From positions 46,467 through 108,624 of the forward strand of contig NW_019775114.1 of the NCBI RefSeq assembly GCF_001039355.2: 62,158 nt of DNA, written 5' to 3'. Below, piece after piece: positions 49,245-61,940 of the stretch. The notes beneath the pieces were generated by a model. The model did not search any database and was not told where the DNA came from. It worked only from the letters and a program-made list of their open reading frames with translations. Every line of letters begins with the position of its first letter. Within the stretch, counting starts at the first letter, position 1. The position numbers were made by a program, and so were the translations under genes. Source of the DNA: Lingula anatina. Taxonomy: Eukaryota; Brachiopoda; Lingulata; Lingulida; Lingulidae.

Positions 49245-52200
49245 TCAGGACCAAATATCTTCCAGGTATTTTCTACTCTGTCTCTTTTCCATTAGATAAA
49301 CCCTGGCTTCTTCCAGGCTGAAACCTAAAAAAAAAAAAAAAATAAAAATACAGCACATAAGACTTAACCACTGCTGTAAAATTGAGGGGAACATCAATGT
49401 TTTGCACCTAAGGAACTTTACTTCATCTATTCTTTACAATGGTACGCAACATTTTTGTGTGTGAATATACGTACCTTTTATCATCTGCAAAATATCCAAG
49501 AATTTCTCATTAACGTTCCTTGCCATATTTTTGGCATCCCCACACACATACACTACAGCTCCGTGGCAGTCAATAAGGTCCACTACTTCCTGTGCATGGA
49601 GTCCCAGGTTGTCTTGCACATAGCGTGGAGCGCCATCTGGTAGTTGGTCTCTTGAGAAGGATGTCAAAAGTTTTGTAAGGATACCTTCTTTGGCAAACTG
49701 CTCCAACTGCTCTCTGGAAATGGGATGAGAACTGCAATGATAGTCTTAATTTATTAAGTTTTGAGTCAAGATCTTTGAGATATAAACTGGTTCTTTAGCT
49801 CAGTTTTCACCAAGGAACATCCCAACCACTTACGACACATCCACGAATGACATCAGTGAAGAATTATACATATTATATTTCATATACAGTTTCAATACAC
49901 TTATATGTCTAGTTACCCTGGGAAAAGTTGTCAAATATTAACTAAAACTGTACCCAGGTGGGTGTGCAAATTAATCCAAGATGAAGGTTATTTCATTTGT
50001 GGGAAGGGTGATAGTTTTATCATTATATTCTCACATACCACAAGGCTCAGTGTTTACCTGTACAAAAAGTCCTTGTCTTTATGTCTGCAGCCAAAGAATA
50101 GCCAGGTAGCTCCAAGGGTGGGCGGGGCTTGAATTTTCTTCAGTTCAGCCCTAAAAATAGTTATATATATTGATTTGACATTTTTGGTACCGCATTTTGT
50201 GTAATCCACTTAATTTTCCATTCTTGTCAATATAATTTCACAATGGACATAAAATGCACAAACAAAGAAAAAAAAGAGAAAATTATTTATTATAATTTAA
50301 GCAGTAGTCAGTGTGTCCTTGCATGCATGCATGCGCAAGCACGCGCGCTATGTGTGTGTGTGCGTGCGCGTGTGCGTGTGTGTTTGTGTGTGTGTGCTAG
50401 GGTCTACCTGTGCTGTAGGAACCCTACAAAAGGTGCCACTCCTGTGCCAGGACCTATCATGATCAAGGGTGTGTCAAGCGACTGTGGATGGTGGAAATAC
50501 TGGTTGCTGCGCTGGTAAATGGGGACCTAAAGTTTTAACAGAAAAGATATCAACTGATTTGAACAGGAATGGCTTGTCACCTCATAAACCTTACTCAATT
50601 CATTTTTTTTTAAATTTACTACTTCTATTTTCTCATAAAACAAATTCTACACGACTCATATTTTAAAAAATATGTCCATTACCTATTTTTGTAAAGCCTA
50701 ACTGATTAAACACTGCTAAACAGATACATGTGTATATATAATAATCAACTACACATTTTTACATGATAAATTAGATCTTTGAAATATAAGGACATTTTAT
50801 TCATTTATCCCCGGAAGTCATATTGAAATGGAGTCACAGTGAATATTTTCCTTGCTGAAAATGAACAGACCTTAGGCATGTGTAAGCTCAGACTCTGGAC
50901 CTTATCCAGCAACCATCTGTCCCCAACTGTCCCAGTCTGGGAGGTGGCTGTCCCATGCTCCTCCATGTCCACAACTGTCCCAGTCTGGGGTGTGGTTGTC
51001 CCATGCTCCTCCATGTCCCCAACTGTCCCAGTCTGGGAGGTGGCTGTCCTGTGCTCCTCAATGTCCCCAACTGTCCCAGTCTGGGAGGTGGCTGTCCCGT
51101 GCTCCTCCACGTCTGCAGTTATGCTAGTCTGAGAGGTGGCTGTCCCGTGCTCCTCCATGTCCCAAGTTATCCCAGTCTGAGAGGTGGCTGTCCCATGCTC
51201 CTCCATTTTCCCATTTATCCCAGTCTGGCAGGCAGCAGTCAGCCTGTTCAGCCATCCCGTGCACACACCCTGACGGGACAGAATCCTTCCCTCTCCAGAC
51301 GGAAACTCCAGGATGTTGAAGACAAAATGGAGGCGCCCAGGTCTGGCCAGAGGAGAGCTGCTACAGGAGTAGGGGCGGCCCTGCAGCCGTGGCAGGTGCT
51401 CTGAAGATAAATGACCAGGTGGGGTGAAATCAGGTCAATTATAGGAACTGGTTTTGTGAAAAGTTTTAAAATCTTAACCATGTTATTTACACAAACTGTA
51501 CATTGATAAATATTTATCTCTTTCCTAGATATTGATACTGAGCAAGTTAACATTTTTTGGCTGAAAAAACTCAATTTTGCTAATCAAGCATTTAATTCCA
51601 CACTGTTCCCTTTTTCTTCCCTTGACATGACATAAATAATACCTTTCGTCATAACTACATTCAGGTGGAGTGATATCAAGAGAACAATGCTATTATATTT
51701 GAGTGTTAAACACAAACTTACCAAGCACCCTACTCCACGGAGGAGTGCATGCTGGGAAAGCACGGAGAATATCGTACAAGGTCACCTTGCTTTCCCTGAT
51801 GAACTTGGCATAATCAGGAGCTCCCTCACGACTGCTTAGTTCCAGCAAACGTCTCTTCTGTCCATCATGTGAAGTGTACTCAGCCAGCAGACGTAAAAAA
51901 GCCTGAAAAAGGTTAGAATACACTTAAGTTATCAAAGCATCCTACAACACTATAGGTCTTCACAAATTCAAATATAATAATTAGTCTTTTAGAATCCAGT
52001 TTATTTAGGGATGTGACTGGGTCAGAATTAGAATCCTCTCAAATAAGAAAATTCCCAGAATAATTGCCTCACTTCACCTAACACATTATTTCCTTGTTTT
52101 GCACTGCGCTGTCACCAGGGCATGACGGGCAGTAAAACCACACCCATTTCTTACCTTCTTTGGTGCTGCTCTGATATCACACCCTGTCACCAGGGCATGA

Positions 52201-54847
52201 CGGACAGTAAAACCACACCACTCTTACCTTCTTTGGTGCTGCTCTGATATCACACCCTGTCACCAGGGCATGACGGACAGTAAAACCACACCACTCTTAC
52301 CTTCTTTGGTGCTGTTCTGATATCACACCCTGTCACCAGGGCATGACGGACAGTACAAGGGTTGGGGAGGTGGGGAGGTACCACAGCCAGCTTCTTTTTT
52401 GTTTCCTGCTTCAACATCATTCTGAAGGGAACATCTGCTATGTCTGACAGCTGGAGCCTAGGAACAGAGAAAAATAACCACTTTAACAATCAATTGTATA
52501 TATTAATTAGAATAAGGGCAAGGGCTCTGTTACATAGTTTTTCTGTAATCACCTTAGTTGTCAGTGTTTGTACCAACTCCACAAAAAGATTAAGTTTTGG
52601 TCAAAGTTTTACAGACTTCAATCAATTCCTCCAACTGTGAACATTTCAGGCAAACTTTTGAATTACCTGAAGAGATATACCACAAACATGTTAATTCAAA
52701 CCCTTCCCCCTCCTTGATTAATTATTCATTACCTGTCAATCAACATATCACACTCCTTCTTGTCATTAACACAGACCACACCAAATGTGTCACCAGGCTC
52801 ATAGTCTATTGATGTCCCCTGAAACAACAAATCACGATGAGTTAAGACCACACTTCTTCCAATATATATCACTGCCATGCTAGACAGGACATGGGTATTG
52901 AATATATATAATTATTCTATCATGTGTGTCCATCGAGACTAACACTGATCTCCTTTTAAATAGTATCAAACTGACACAAAATTTCATTCTAAAGTACAGA
53001 GTGCCATATAAAAATATTGCACTCTGTAACTGTTTACAAAAATATTTTTGTTTTAAACATAGCTGCCAGAGAAGCAAAATAAGTGTTTTGCATGTGAATG
53101 AGCACTTCATATCCCTTGTACATGTAATATTTCCAAGCTAATAGTGGGATTTCAAGTTATGCTCTAATGAATTCTGACATATTCAAACACAATGAAAATC
53201 TGACAATACAATTGGCTTCATTTCCCAAGAGGCTTCACAACTATTGCTCTTGGAAAACTGAATGCTAAAAATTGTATCGAGTCATGACAGACTACCTGAA
53301 ACATTCAGTAAAGACTGGGAATATATTGCTGTAAATTTTTACAAAATACCTAACACATCACCTGTGTGTTGTCCAGTTCAATTACTTACTGTGATGTCCA
53401 GTTCAATGTCCACAGCCTTACTTACTGTGATGTCCAGTTCAATGTCCACAGTCTTACTTACTGTGATGTCCGATTCAATGTCCACAGCCTTACTGTGATG
53501 TCCAGTTCAATGTCCACAGCCTTACTTACTGTGATGTCCAGTTCAATGTCCAGAGCGGTTTTCAAAGCATCTTCTCTAGTCAACCTGGTGGCGGACACTA
53601 TGGTTGCCATGGTAACAGCTGATGTGGCAGATGGCATTGGGCAACCATTTTGAACTGGAATCTGGTCCTGATTATCCTGTGACATGGTGATAAAATATAG
53701 ATTTTAAATATTGTCACAAAGTAGAACAGAAGTGAATGCACTTATAAAGGTTTGAAGGGAAAACAGCCAGGCCCGCAGTATTTCTTCTACTATGTAACAT
53801 ACCTTGCAAAATGTCAATCCTAAAGCTAAATGAGGAATGGGAATGACAGAACAGATGGGGGAAATACAGTGAAGTGGTCTATCAACTACTCACCCAGGAG
53901 GTACCATGAAATACAGTGAAGTGGTCTATAGACTACTCACCCAGGAGGTACCATGAAGAAACTCCAGCTCAAGGAAAGGCTGTGGAAGACTTGGCACAGA
54001 TAGTGCCTTGTCACATAGTGGTTGTACTGACGCTGCCAGGGTGGGGGCGGGGGATGTCTCTGGACTCTGAGACAACCTTGTGTCTTCTCTTGGCACAGAC
54101 AGTGCCTTGTCACATAGTGGCTGTGTTGAAACTGCCAGGGAGGGGGCGGAGGAATTCTCTGGGCTCAGTGACAGCCTTGTGTCTTCTCTGCTGACAGAGT
54201 TTGTGTCAGTGCTAGAGTTGGAGATCTGGGCTACTTTCTCTCCACTTTTTACCTGACTAGCCATCTCACTTCTATATCCATTATCTGACACATTTAAAGA
54301 AATGGAACTTTCTCCCTGAACTGTATGTAAAACTGCCCCATTACCTTGAACAGAATTGTTTGAATTGAGCTCTTCATCTGCTTTAGCATTCCCATCTGTG
54401 TTACCATGACTACAACCATCTCGATCCAGTTTGACTTTATTTGAGCAATCACTTGTTTGAGCATATGGATTTGAGTGAACCACACAACTTGGTAAAGGAA
54501 ATCCACCAACTGATTCCAGTATTTCAGATTCAGAAACTTTGCCAAAGTTCTGATCTTTATTATCATCTATACCAACAAAATCCCCATTTCCTGTAAGTGT
54601 CTGTGCATTTATACTATTTTTCACATTTTGATGAATCGAGTCATTTTTTTCATCAACACCTGCCATTTCTTTGTTTCCATGCCCAATAAAGTTTGGTTCT
54701 TTGTTTTCTATTGCATCACTGAGGACCTGGTCTTTATTTTCTAAATGTTTGTTGCTGCTTTGAATGGTGTCTGGGATATCAAGTCCCAAATGTCTGCAGA
54801 GAGCAGGGTACAAACCTTCCAGCCACGGCTCCACAGCAACCTCCAGG
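49245..54847 (-). CDS. MTRR: Methionine synthase reductase, copy A (5' partial)
   Basis: Ten minus-strand exons join in frame: 54847-53941, 53676-53530, 52818-52733, 52457-52301, 51902-51722, 51400-50871, 50526-50408, 50150-50058, 49713-49475 and 49324-49245 (TGA). MTRR is a cytosolic diflavin enzyme passing NADPH electrons via FAD and FMN to reactivate cob(II)alamin in methionine synthase. Order seen: VEPWLEGLYPAL and a long polar linker; ALDIELDIT, YEPGDTFGVVC, DIRTAPKK (connecting/FAD region); RPYSCSSSP (FAD binding); VFNILEF, QGVCTGWLNRL; MIGPGTGVAPFVGFLQHR and WLFFGCRHKDKD (NADPH binding); YVQDNLGLHAQEV, YVCGDAKNMA; and the C-terminal YLEDIWS. The N-terminal flavodoxin (FMN) exons are absent from the window. 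The linker between the first two exons' domains is longer than in vertebrates. Confidence 0.92.
50341..50399. repeat. (GT/GC)n tract in MTRR copy A
   Basis: Interrupted GTGC repeats abutting the donor of the exon at 50526-50408. The copy B equivalent (58262-58308) is a pure TG run. Confidence 0.8.
50896..51216 (-). repeat. 48 bp coding minisatellite, 6 units (MTRR copy A)
   Basis: Inside the exon 51400-50871, after CTGWLNRLTAACQTG. Each 16-residue unit resembles MEEHGTATSQTGTVGD; six full units are followed by the unique sequence WLLDKVQSLSLHMPK. It lies where vertebrate MTRR has a short variable loop before the PGTG NADPH motif. Confidence 0.92.
52110..52345 (-). repeat. 73 bp boundary minisatellite at an MTRR donor (copy A)
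   Basis: The exon end (CTGGTGACAGGG...GCACCAAAGAAG) with donor GTAAGA is repeated downstream. Donors fall at 52299, 52226 and 52153, each 73 bp apart. The unit holds coding for ALVTGCDI and APKK plus about 20 bp of intron. It is not a multiple of three, so only the first donor keeps frame directly. Confidence 0.9.
53379..53566 (-). repeat. 36 bp boundary minisatellite at an MTRR donor (copy A)
   Basis: Units read (minus strand) GTAAGTAAGGCTGTGGACAT then TGAACTGGACATCACA, so each carries GTAAGTAAG plus codons for VSKAVDIELDIT. About five units; one is shortened (donor GTAAGGC), which breaks the frame after the second unit. Confidence 0.9.
53884..53966 (-). repeat. 47 bp x2 boundary minisatellite at the MTRR linker-exon donor (copy A)
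   Basis: The exon end and donor CATGGTACCTCCTGG|GTGAGTAG occurs twice, 47 bp apart (CTCACCC at 53890 and 53937). Copy B has at least five units. Confidence 0.9.
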
Positions 54848-55008
54848 CTGAAAAAAATAACAGATAGTCATAGAGGCTAACATAAACCCATTAATATATC
54901 CTGGTAGATTAACAAATAACAAACCTCCAGGCTGAAAAAAATAACAGACAGTCATAGAGGCTAACATAAACCCATTAATATATCCTGGTAGATTAACAAA
55001 TAACAAGG
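54841..55008 (-). repeat. About 80 bp x2 repeat at the MTRR linker-exon acceptor
   Basis: The acceptor and exon start (TTATTTTTTTCAG|CCTGGAGG) and about 65 bp of upstream intron are duplicated in tandem. The second AG|CCTGGAGG lies about 80 bp upstream on the minus strand. Confidence 0.85.
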
Positions 55009-56125
55009 CTCAACTTTGTAAACTTAACATATCTCATTTTTACAGAGTTTCATTTTGATATTCAAGAATAAATGAGAGAACTCAAACATAGTTTTAATTC
55101 GCTAAAGCTTTGAACAATCTGAGATACAGCACTAAGAAGAAAGTTTTTCATCTTACTCTGACTACTAATCAGACATAATTCAATTTTTTATTTTTTGTGT
55201 AAATATGTTATCATTTTCAATAAATAAAATATCTTGTACAAAATGGTGCAATGTGACTTCATATATTGTGCTCATACACTAGCCTGGTTTAGGGCAGAAA
55301 GCAATCAAAACACCAGACAGCAAGGCTGACAAATGTTCAGACATTATGCAGAAAAAAGTGCACCAAATAATGTTTTGGACAATTAGATGCAATGTTACAT
55401 AATGCTTTAAAACAGCATAATCACTCTTACCCTCTTACATTATGTACTACAGGTAACATGGACACAGAAAAACTAGCAAGCATTTCAGTTCCATGGGAAA
55501 AAGCCACTAAAAACTTTAATGTGTGAAAAATACAAAAATTCACAAAAAAAAAAAAAAAAAGAACAATTGCCATAAATGTATACTGTTCATATTCATTTTC
55601 AAAAGCAACTTGCCTCTTTATCAAACAAAGTCACAGTAAATTTAAAGTGAAACAAAAATACGGTTTGGAAGTTATGGGGCGAATATCACCAAAATTGTGA
55701 AAAAAAAAAAAAAACATAATAAATACTGTAAATGTAAGCTGATCATGGCTATTTTTTGAAAGCAACCTGCCTCTTAACCAAACAAAGCCACTGACATAAT
55801 CTGACAAATCATATTTACAAGACCCAATCAAAAAAGCAATCAAATATTCACTGTTTCTTGACATGAAGTCAATTGGGGCACATGCCAGCTAAATTAGTTT
55901 TTGCTTGAAAGCATCTTTGACTTCATGTATTCCATATTAGTCATCAATCAAGAGTTCAGAATAATGAGAGACTGGTGTGACATGAATGGTGTAAGNTGTG
56001 TCTGTACATAAAAAGGTTTTTCACTTATCATGTTTACGGTTAAAGTGACGGCCCCGGCGACAGCGACGGCGATGACAGACACAGATGACGGCTATATGTA
56101 CAGACACATCTGTGTCTGTACATAA
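55009..56125. other. AT-rich region between MTRR copies, with the single-'n' junction
   Basis: No flavodoxin exon of MTRR is visible. 55490-55830 is a degenerate tandem repeat with two poly(A) runs, related to 26580-26910. A single 'n' lies at 55996. 56041-56120 has GACGGC-type codon-like repeats and a perfect palindrome, TGTACAGACACA/TGTGTCTGTACA. Confidence 0.6.
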
Positions 56126-57181
56126 AAATGATAAAAGCCCCGAGGGCATTTATTTTTTTAGATCATTTCATTGTTGACCAGTAGATCGATTTGTGAAGTT
56201 CATAACAAAATTCATTAAGTTCTGGGAGAACTGATAATACATTGTTATAATGACTGTTGGCCTCCAAATGAATTCTTTTAATTGCGCTCTAATTATACCC
56301 ACCCTTATATAATACAGTAGTTTATGCTGTGGCTGATAACGGGGGAAGGCAGGGTGGAACTAGTAATGGTCCGCTGGCAAACTGAGCTTTTCCCGCCTGT
56401 TTCCTTACTGTCAGCACCTGATCTAGTGTGAACATAGTAACTCCAGTTCTCTGGTAAAAAACTACAGGCTTTGAAGTTAAAACATCGCTTTCGTCGGATT
56501 ACGCGACAGCAGTATAAATGGAAGTAGGCAATCGATGTGCTGAAGCTATTCCGTTGGGACACAAAATGCAATTCTGTCGCAACCGACTTCTATACATCTC
56601 AACTACCGCAATAACCCTCCGACTATCTCTCCTCTTCACGTTACACTAGACGGCAAATGCTGCTGAATAAGAAATTAGATCTGTGGCTAAACAAAATAAA
56701 TTTCAAATTAAATCTTTCATTATTATGGTAAAATATGTCTTAGTGAACATCAATTTGTATCAAATCCGGCAGAAACCACTTACTGGGACTGCAACAGCGT
56801 GTTTCTAATTCACATTTATAAAATTTACAAATTGTTTAAATTCACAGCAGCCTTAGGAACAAAACTATTTTCAATAAAGTCATTTAAATGTCAACTCATT
56901 CTGTCAGCCTTTTTTACTACAGGGAAGAACAAACATTATCTGACATCACAAAATCTTTTGTTTAATGAGCAGAGACATACAGAGGTTTGTTATCAAAGAC
57001 AGAGGACAACAGCTATCCATCACACGACACCCACTGAGATAACACAGTTTGTGAACCATATCAAAACCAGCTATATTCATATTCTAGCTTTGCCAGTGTA
57101 TTTCCCTCTTTCCCTTCATAAAAACTGGCAATTTTCATGAGGGAAGAAAACGTAAATGGCACTCCAACTGAGGTAATTCTG

Positions 57182-58260
57182 TCAGGACCAAATATCTTCC
57201 AGGTATTTTCTACTCTGTCTCTTTTCCATTAGATAAACCCTGGCTTCTTCCAAGCTGAAACCTAAAAAAGAATAAAAATACTGCATATAAGATTTAACCA
57301 CTGCTGTAAAATTGAGGGGAACATCAATGTTTTGCACCTAAGGAACTTTATTTCATCTTTTCTTTACAATGGTACGCAACATATTTTTGTGTAAATATAC
57401 GCACCTTTTATCATCTGCAAAATATCCACAAATTTCTCATTAACGTTCCTTGCCATATTTTTGGCATCCCCACACACATACACTACAGCTCCATGGCAGT
57501 CAATAAGGTCCACTACTTCCTGTGCATGGAGTCCCAGGTTGTCTTGCACATAGCGTGGAGCGCCATCTGGTAGTTGGTCTCTTGAGAAGGATGTCAAAAG
57601 TTTTGTAAGGATACCTTCTTTGGCAAACTGCTCCAACTGCTCTCTGGAAATGGGATGAGAACTGCAATGATAGTCTTAATTTATCAAGTTTTGAGTCAAG
57701 ATCTTTGAGATATAAACTGGTTCTTTAGCTCAGTTTTCACCAAGGAATATCCCAACCCCTTACGGCACATCCACGAATGACATCAGTGAAGAATTACACA
57801 TATTATATTTTATATACAGTTTCAATACACTTATATGTCTTGTTACCCAGGGAAAAGTTGTCAAATATTAACTAAAACTGTACCCAGGTGGGTGTGCAAA
57901 TTAATCCAAGATGAAGGTTATTTCATTTGTGGGTAGGGTGATAGTTTTATCATTATATTCTCACATACCACAAGGCTCAGTGTTTACCTGTACAAAAAGT
58001 CCTTGTCTTTATGTCTGCAGCCAAAGAATAGCCAGGTAGCTCCAAGGGTGGGTGGGGCTTGAATTTTCTTCAGTTCAGCCCTAAAAATAGTTATATATAT
58101 TGATGTGACATTTTTGGTACCGCATTTTGTGTAATCCACTTAATTTTCCATTCTTGTCAATATAATTTCACAATGGACATTAAATGCACAAACAAAGAAA
58201 AAAAGAGAAAATTATTTATTATAATTTAAGCAGTAGTCAGTGTGTCCTTGCATACATGCA

Positions 58261-58308
<48 letters not shown>

Positions 58309-61300
58309 AGGGCCTACCTGTGCTGTAGGAACCCTACAAAAGGTGCCACTCCTGTGCCAGGACCTATCATGATCAAGGGTGTGTCAAGCGACTGTGGATG
58401 GTGGAAATACTGGTTGCTGCGCTGGTAAATGGGGACCTGAAGTTTCAACAGAAAAGATATTAACTGATTTGAACAGGAATGGCTTGTCACCTCATACACC
58501 TTACTCAATTCATTTTTTTTTAAATTTACTACCTCTATTTTCTCATAAAACAAATTCTACACGACTCATATTTTAAAAAATATGTCCATTACCTATTTTT
58601 GTAAAGCCTAACTGATTAAACACTGCTACACAGATACATGTGAATATATAATAATCAACTACACATTTTTACATGATAAATTAGATCTTTGAAATATAAG
58701 GACATTTTATTCATTTATCCCCGGAAGTCATATTGAAATGGAGTCACAGTGAATATTTTCCTTGCTGAAAATGAACAGACCTTAGGCATGTGTAAGCTCA
58801 GACTCTGGACCTTATCCAGCAACCATTTGTCCCCAACTGTCCCAGTCTGGGAAGTGGCTGTCCCTGACTCCTCCATGTCCACAACTGTCCCAGTCTGGGG
58901 TGTGGCTGTCCCATGCTCCTCCATGTCCACAACTATCCCAGTCTGGGGTGTGGCTGTCCCGTGCTCCTCAATGTCCCCAACTGTCCCAGTCTGGGAGGTG
59001 GCTGTCCCGTGCTCCTCCACGTCTGCAGTAATGCTAGTCTGAGAGGTGGCTGTCCCGTGCTCCTCAATGTCCCCAGCTGGCCCAGTCTGGGGTGTGGCTG
59101 TCCCGTGCTCCTCCATGTCCCAAGTTATCCCAGTCTGAGAGGTGGCTGTCCCATGTTCCTCCATTTTCCCATTTATCCCAGTCTGGCAGGCAGCAGTCAG
59201 CCTGTTCAGCCATCCCGTGCACACACCCTGACGGGACAGAATCCTTCCCTCTCCAGACGGAAACTCCAGGATGTTGAAGACAAAATGGAGGCGCCCAGGT
59301 CTGGCCAGAGCAGAGCTGCTACAGGAGTAGGGGCGGCCCTGCAGCCGTGGCAGGTGCTCTGAAGATAAATGACCAGGTTGGGTGAAATCAGGTCAATTAT
59401 AGGAACTGGTTTTGTGAAAAGTTTTCAAATCTTAACCATGTTATTTATACAAACTGTACTTGTCTCTTTCCTAAATATTGATACTGAGCAAGTTAACATT
59501 TTTGACTGAAAACACTCAAGTTTGCTTAATGAAGCATTTAATTCCACACTGTCCCCTTTTTCTTCCCTTGACATGACATAAATATTACCTGGTGTTACAA
59601 CTACATTCAGGTGGAATGATACCAAGAGAACAATGCTATCATATTTGAGAGTGTTAAACACAAACTTACCAAGCACCCTACTCCACGGAGGAGTGCATGC
59701 TGGGAAAGCACAGAGAATATCGTACAAGGTCACCTTGCTTTCCCTGATGAACTTAGCATAATCAGGAGCTCCCTCACGACTGCTTAGTTCCAGCAAACGT
59801 CTCTTCTGTCCATCATGTGAAGTGTACTCAGCCAGCAGACGTAAAAAAGCCTGAAAAAGGTTAGAATACACTTAAGTTATCAAAGCATCCTACAACACTA
59901 TAGGTCTTCACAAATTCAAATATAATAATTTATCTTTTAGAATCCAGTTTATTTAGGGATGTGACTGGGTCAGAATTAGAATCCTCTCAAATAAAAAAAT
60001 TCCCAGAATAATTGCCTCACTTCACCTAACACATTATTTCCTTGTTTTGCACTGCGCTGTCACCAGGGCATGACGGACAGTAAAACCACACCCATTTCTT
60101 ACCTTCTTTGGTGCTGCTCTCTGATCACACACTGCCACCAGGGCATGACAGACAGTAAAACCACACCACTCTTACCTTCTTTGGTGCTGCTCTGAGATCA
60201 CACCCCGTCACCAGGGCATGACGGACAGTAAAACCACACCCACTCTTACCTTCTTTGGTGCTGTTCTGATATCACACCCTGTCACCAGGGCATGACGGAC
60301 AGTAAAACCACACCCACTCTTACCTTCTTTGGTGCTGTTCTGATATCACACCCTGTCACTAGGGCATGACGGACAGTACAAGGGTTGGGGAGGTAGGGAG
60401 GTACCACAGCCAGCTTCTTTTTTGTTTCCTGCTTCAACATCATTCTGAAGGGAACATCTGCTATGTCTGACAGCTGGAGCCTAGGAACAGAGAAAAAGAA
60501 CCACTTTAACAATCAATTGTACATATTAATTAGAATAAGGGCAAGGGCTCTGTTACATAGTTTTTCTGTAATCACCTTAGTTGTCAGTGTTTGTACCAAC
60601 TCCACAAAAAGATTAAGTTTTGGTCAAAGTTTTACAGACTTCAATCAATTCCTCCAACTGTGAACATTTCAGGCAAACCTTTGAATAACCTGATGAGATA
60701 TACCACAAACATTTTAATTCAAACCCTTCCCCCTCCCTGATGAAATATTCATTACCTGTCAATCAACATATCACACTCCTTCTTGTCATTAACACAGACC
60801 ACACCAAATGTGTCACCAGGCTCATAGTCTATTGATGTCCCCTGAAACAACAAATCACACACACTCTAGACCACACTTCTTCCAATATATATCACTGCCA
60901 TGCCAGACAGGACATGCCAGACAGGACATGGGTATTCAATATAATTGTTCTATCATGTGTCCATCAAGACTAACACTGATCTCCTTTTAAATAGTATCAA
61001 ACTGACACAAAATTTCATTCTAAAGTACAGAGTGCAATATAAAACTGTTTTGTTTTAAACACGGCTGCCGGAGAAGCAAAATAAGTGTGTTTTGCATGTG
61101 AATGAGCAATTCATATCCCCTTTCATGTAATATTTGCAAGCTAATAGTGGGAATTCAAGTTATGCTCTAATGAATTCTGACATATTCAAACACAATGAAA
61201 ATCTGACAATACAAATGGCTTCATCTCCCAAGAGGCTTCATGACTATTGCTCTTGGAAAACTGAATGCTAAAAATTGTATCATGACAGACTATCTGAAAC

Positions 61301-61696
61301 ATTCATTAAAGTTATCAGACTGGGAATATATTGCTCTAAATTTTTACAAAATCCCTAACACATCACCTGTGTGATGTCCAGTTCAATGTCCACAGCCTTA
61401 CTTACTGTGATGTCCAGTTCAATGTCCACAGCCTTACTTACTGTGATGTCCAGTTCAATGTCCACAGCCTTACTTATTGTGATGTCCAGTTCAATGTCCA
61501 AAGCCTTACTTACTGTGATGTCCAGTTCAATGTCCACAGCCTTACTTACTGTGATGTCCAGTTCAATGTCCAGAGTGGTTTTCAAAGCATCTTCTCTAGT
61601 CAACCTGGTGGCGGACACTATGGTAGCCATGGCAACATCTGATGTGGCAGATGGCATTGGGCAACCATTTTGAACTGGAATCTGGTCCTGATTATC
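57182..61696 (-). CDS. MTRR: Methionine synthase reductase, copy B (5' partial)
   Basis: Nine exons match copy A with the same phases: 61696-61550, 60841-60756, 60480-60324, 59850-59670, 59358-58781, 58436-58318, 58080-57988, 57643-57405 and 57261-57182 (TGA). All are open. The linker exon would begin beyond the window, after its donor array at 61941-62158. Coding changes are few and conservative (for example EKFLD to EKFVD, LRAFPAC to LCAFPAC). The exon 59358-58781 is exactly 48 nt longer because of one extra repeat unit. All functional motifs of copy A are kept. Best interpreted as the other allele of one gene; a recent tandem duplication is the alternative. Confidence 0.88.
58262..58308. 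repeat. (TG)n microsatellite in MTRR copy B
   Basis: About 22 TG units directly before the donor of the exon 58436-58318. Copy A has an interrupted tract here. Confidence 0.92.
58809..59174 (-). repeat. 48 bp coding minisatellite, 7 units (MTRR copy B)
   Basis: Seven 16-residue units such as MEEHGTATPQTGTVVD, against six in copy A. Unit order and variants differ (a QTGPAGD unit occurs only here). The frame is kept in both. Confidence 0.92.
60060..60370 (-). repeat. 73-74 bp boundary minisatellite at an MTRR donor (copy B)
   Basis: Donors at 60322, 60248, 60174 and 60101: four, against three in copy A. Confidence 0.9.
61366..61586 (-). repeat. 36 bp in-frame boundary minisatellite at an MTRR donor (copy B)
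   Basis: Six units, all in frame, reading (VSKAVDIELDIT)n on the minus strand. Each begins with a GTAAGTAAG donor (one is GCAATAAG-like, giving ISKAV). The last unit ends ATCACACAG|GTGATG. Splicing at any unit keeps frame with the next exon, GTSIDYEPG. Confidence 0.92.
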
Positions 61697-61940
61697 CTGT
61701 GACATGGTGATGAAATATACATTTTAAATACTGTCACAATGCGGAACGGAAGTGAATGCACTTATAAAGGTTTGAAGGGAAAGCAGCCAGGCCCGCAGTA
61801 TTTATTCTACTATGTAACATACCTTGCAAAATGTCAATCCTAAAGCTACAAAATAAAAAAGACAGCACAAGTAAAAGAAAATGAGGAATGGAAATGACAG
61901 AACAGATAGGGGGAAATACATTGAAGTGGTCTATAAACTA

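Larger units (their letters stand above)
48162..54850 (-). repeat. MTRR segment, copy A
   Basis: Shares its whole length up to the linker exon with 56126-62158. Alignment runs from GATAAAAGCCCCGAGGGCA through all shared exons, introns and arrays, with a few percent divergence and different array copy numbers. Copy A alone extends to the exon at 53941-54847, because copy B is cut by the window end. Confidence 0.9.

Noticed and set aside
50955-51404. 149-residue plus-strand ORF with CPSLGGGCP-like repeats (also 58913-59362)
   Set aside because: Antisense reading of the MTRR coding minisatellite; the minus strand matches MTRR on both sides.
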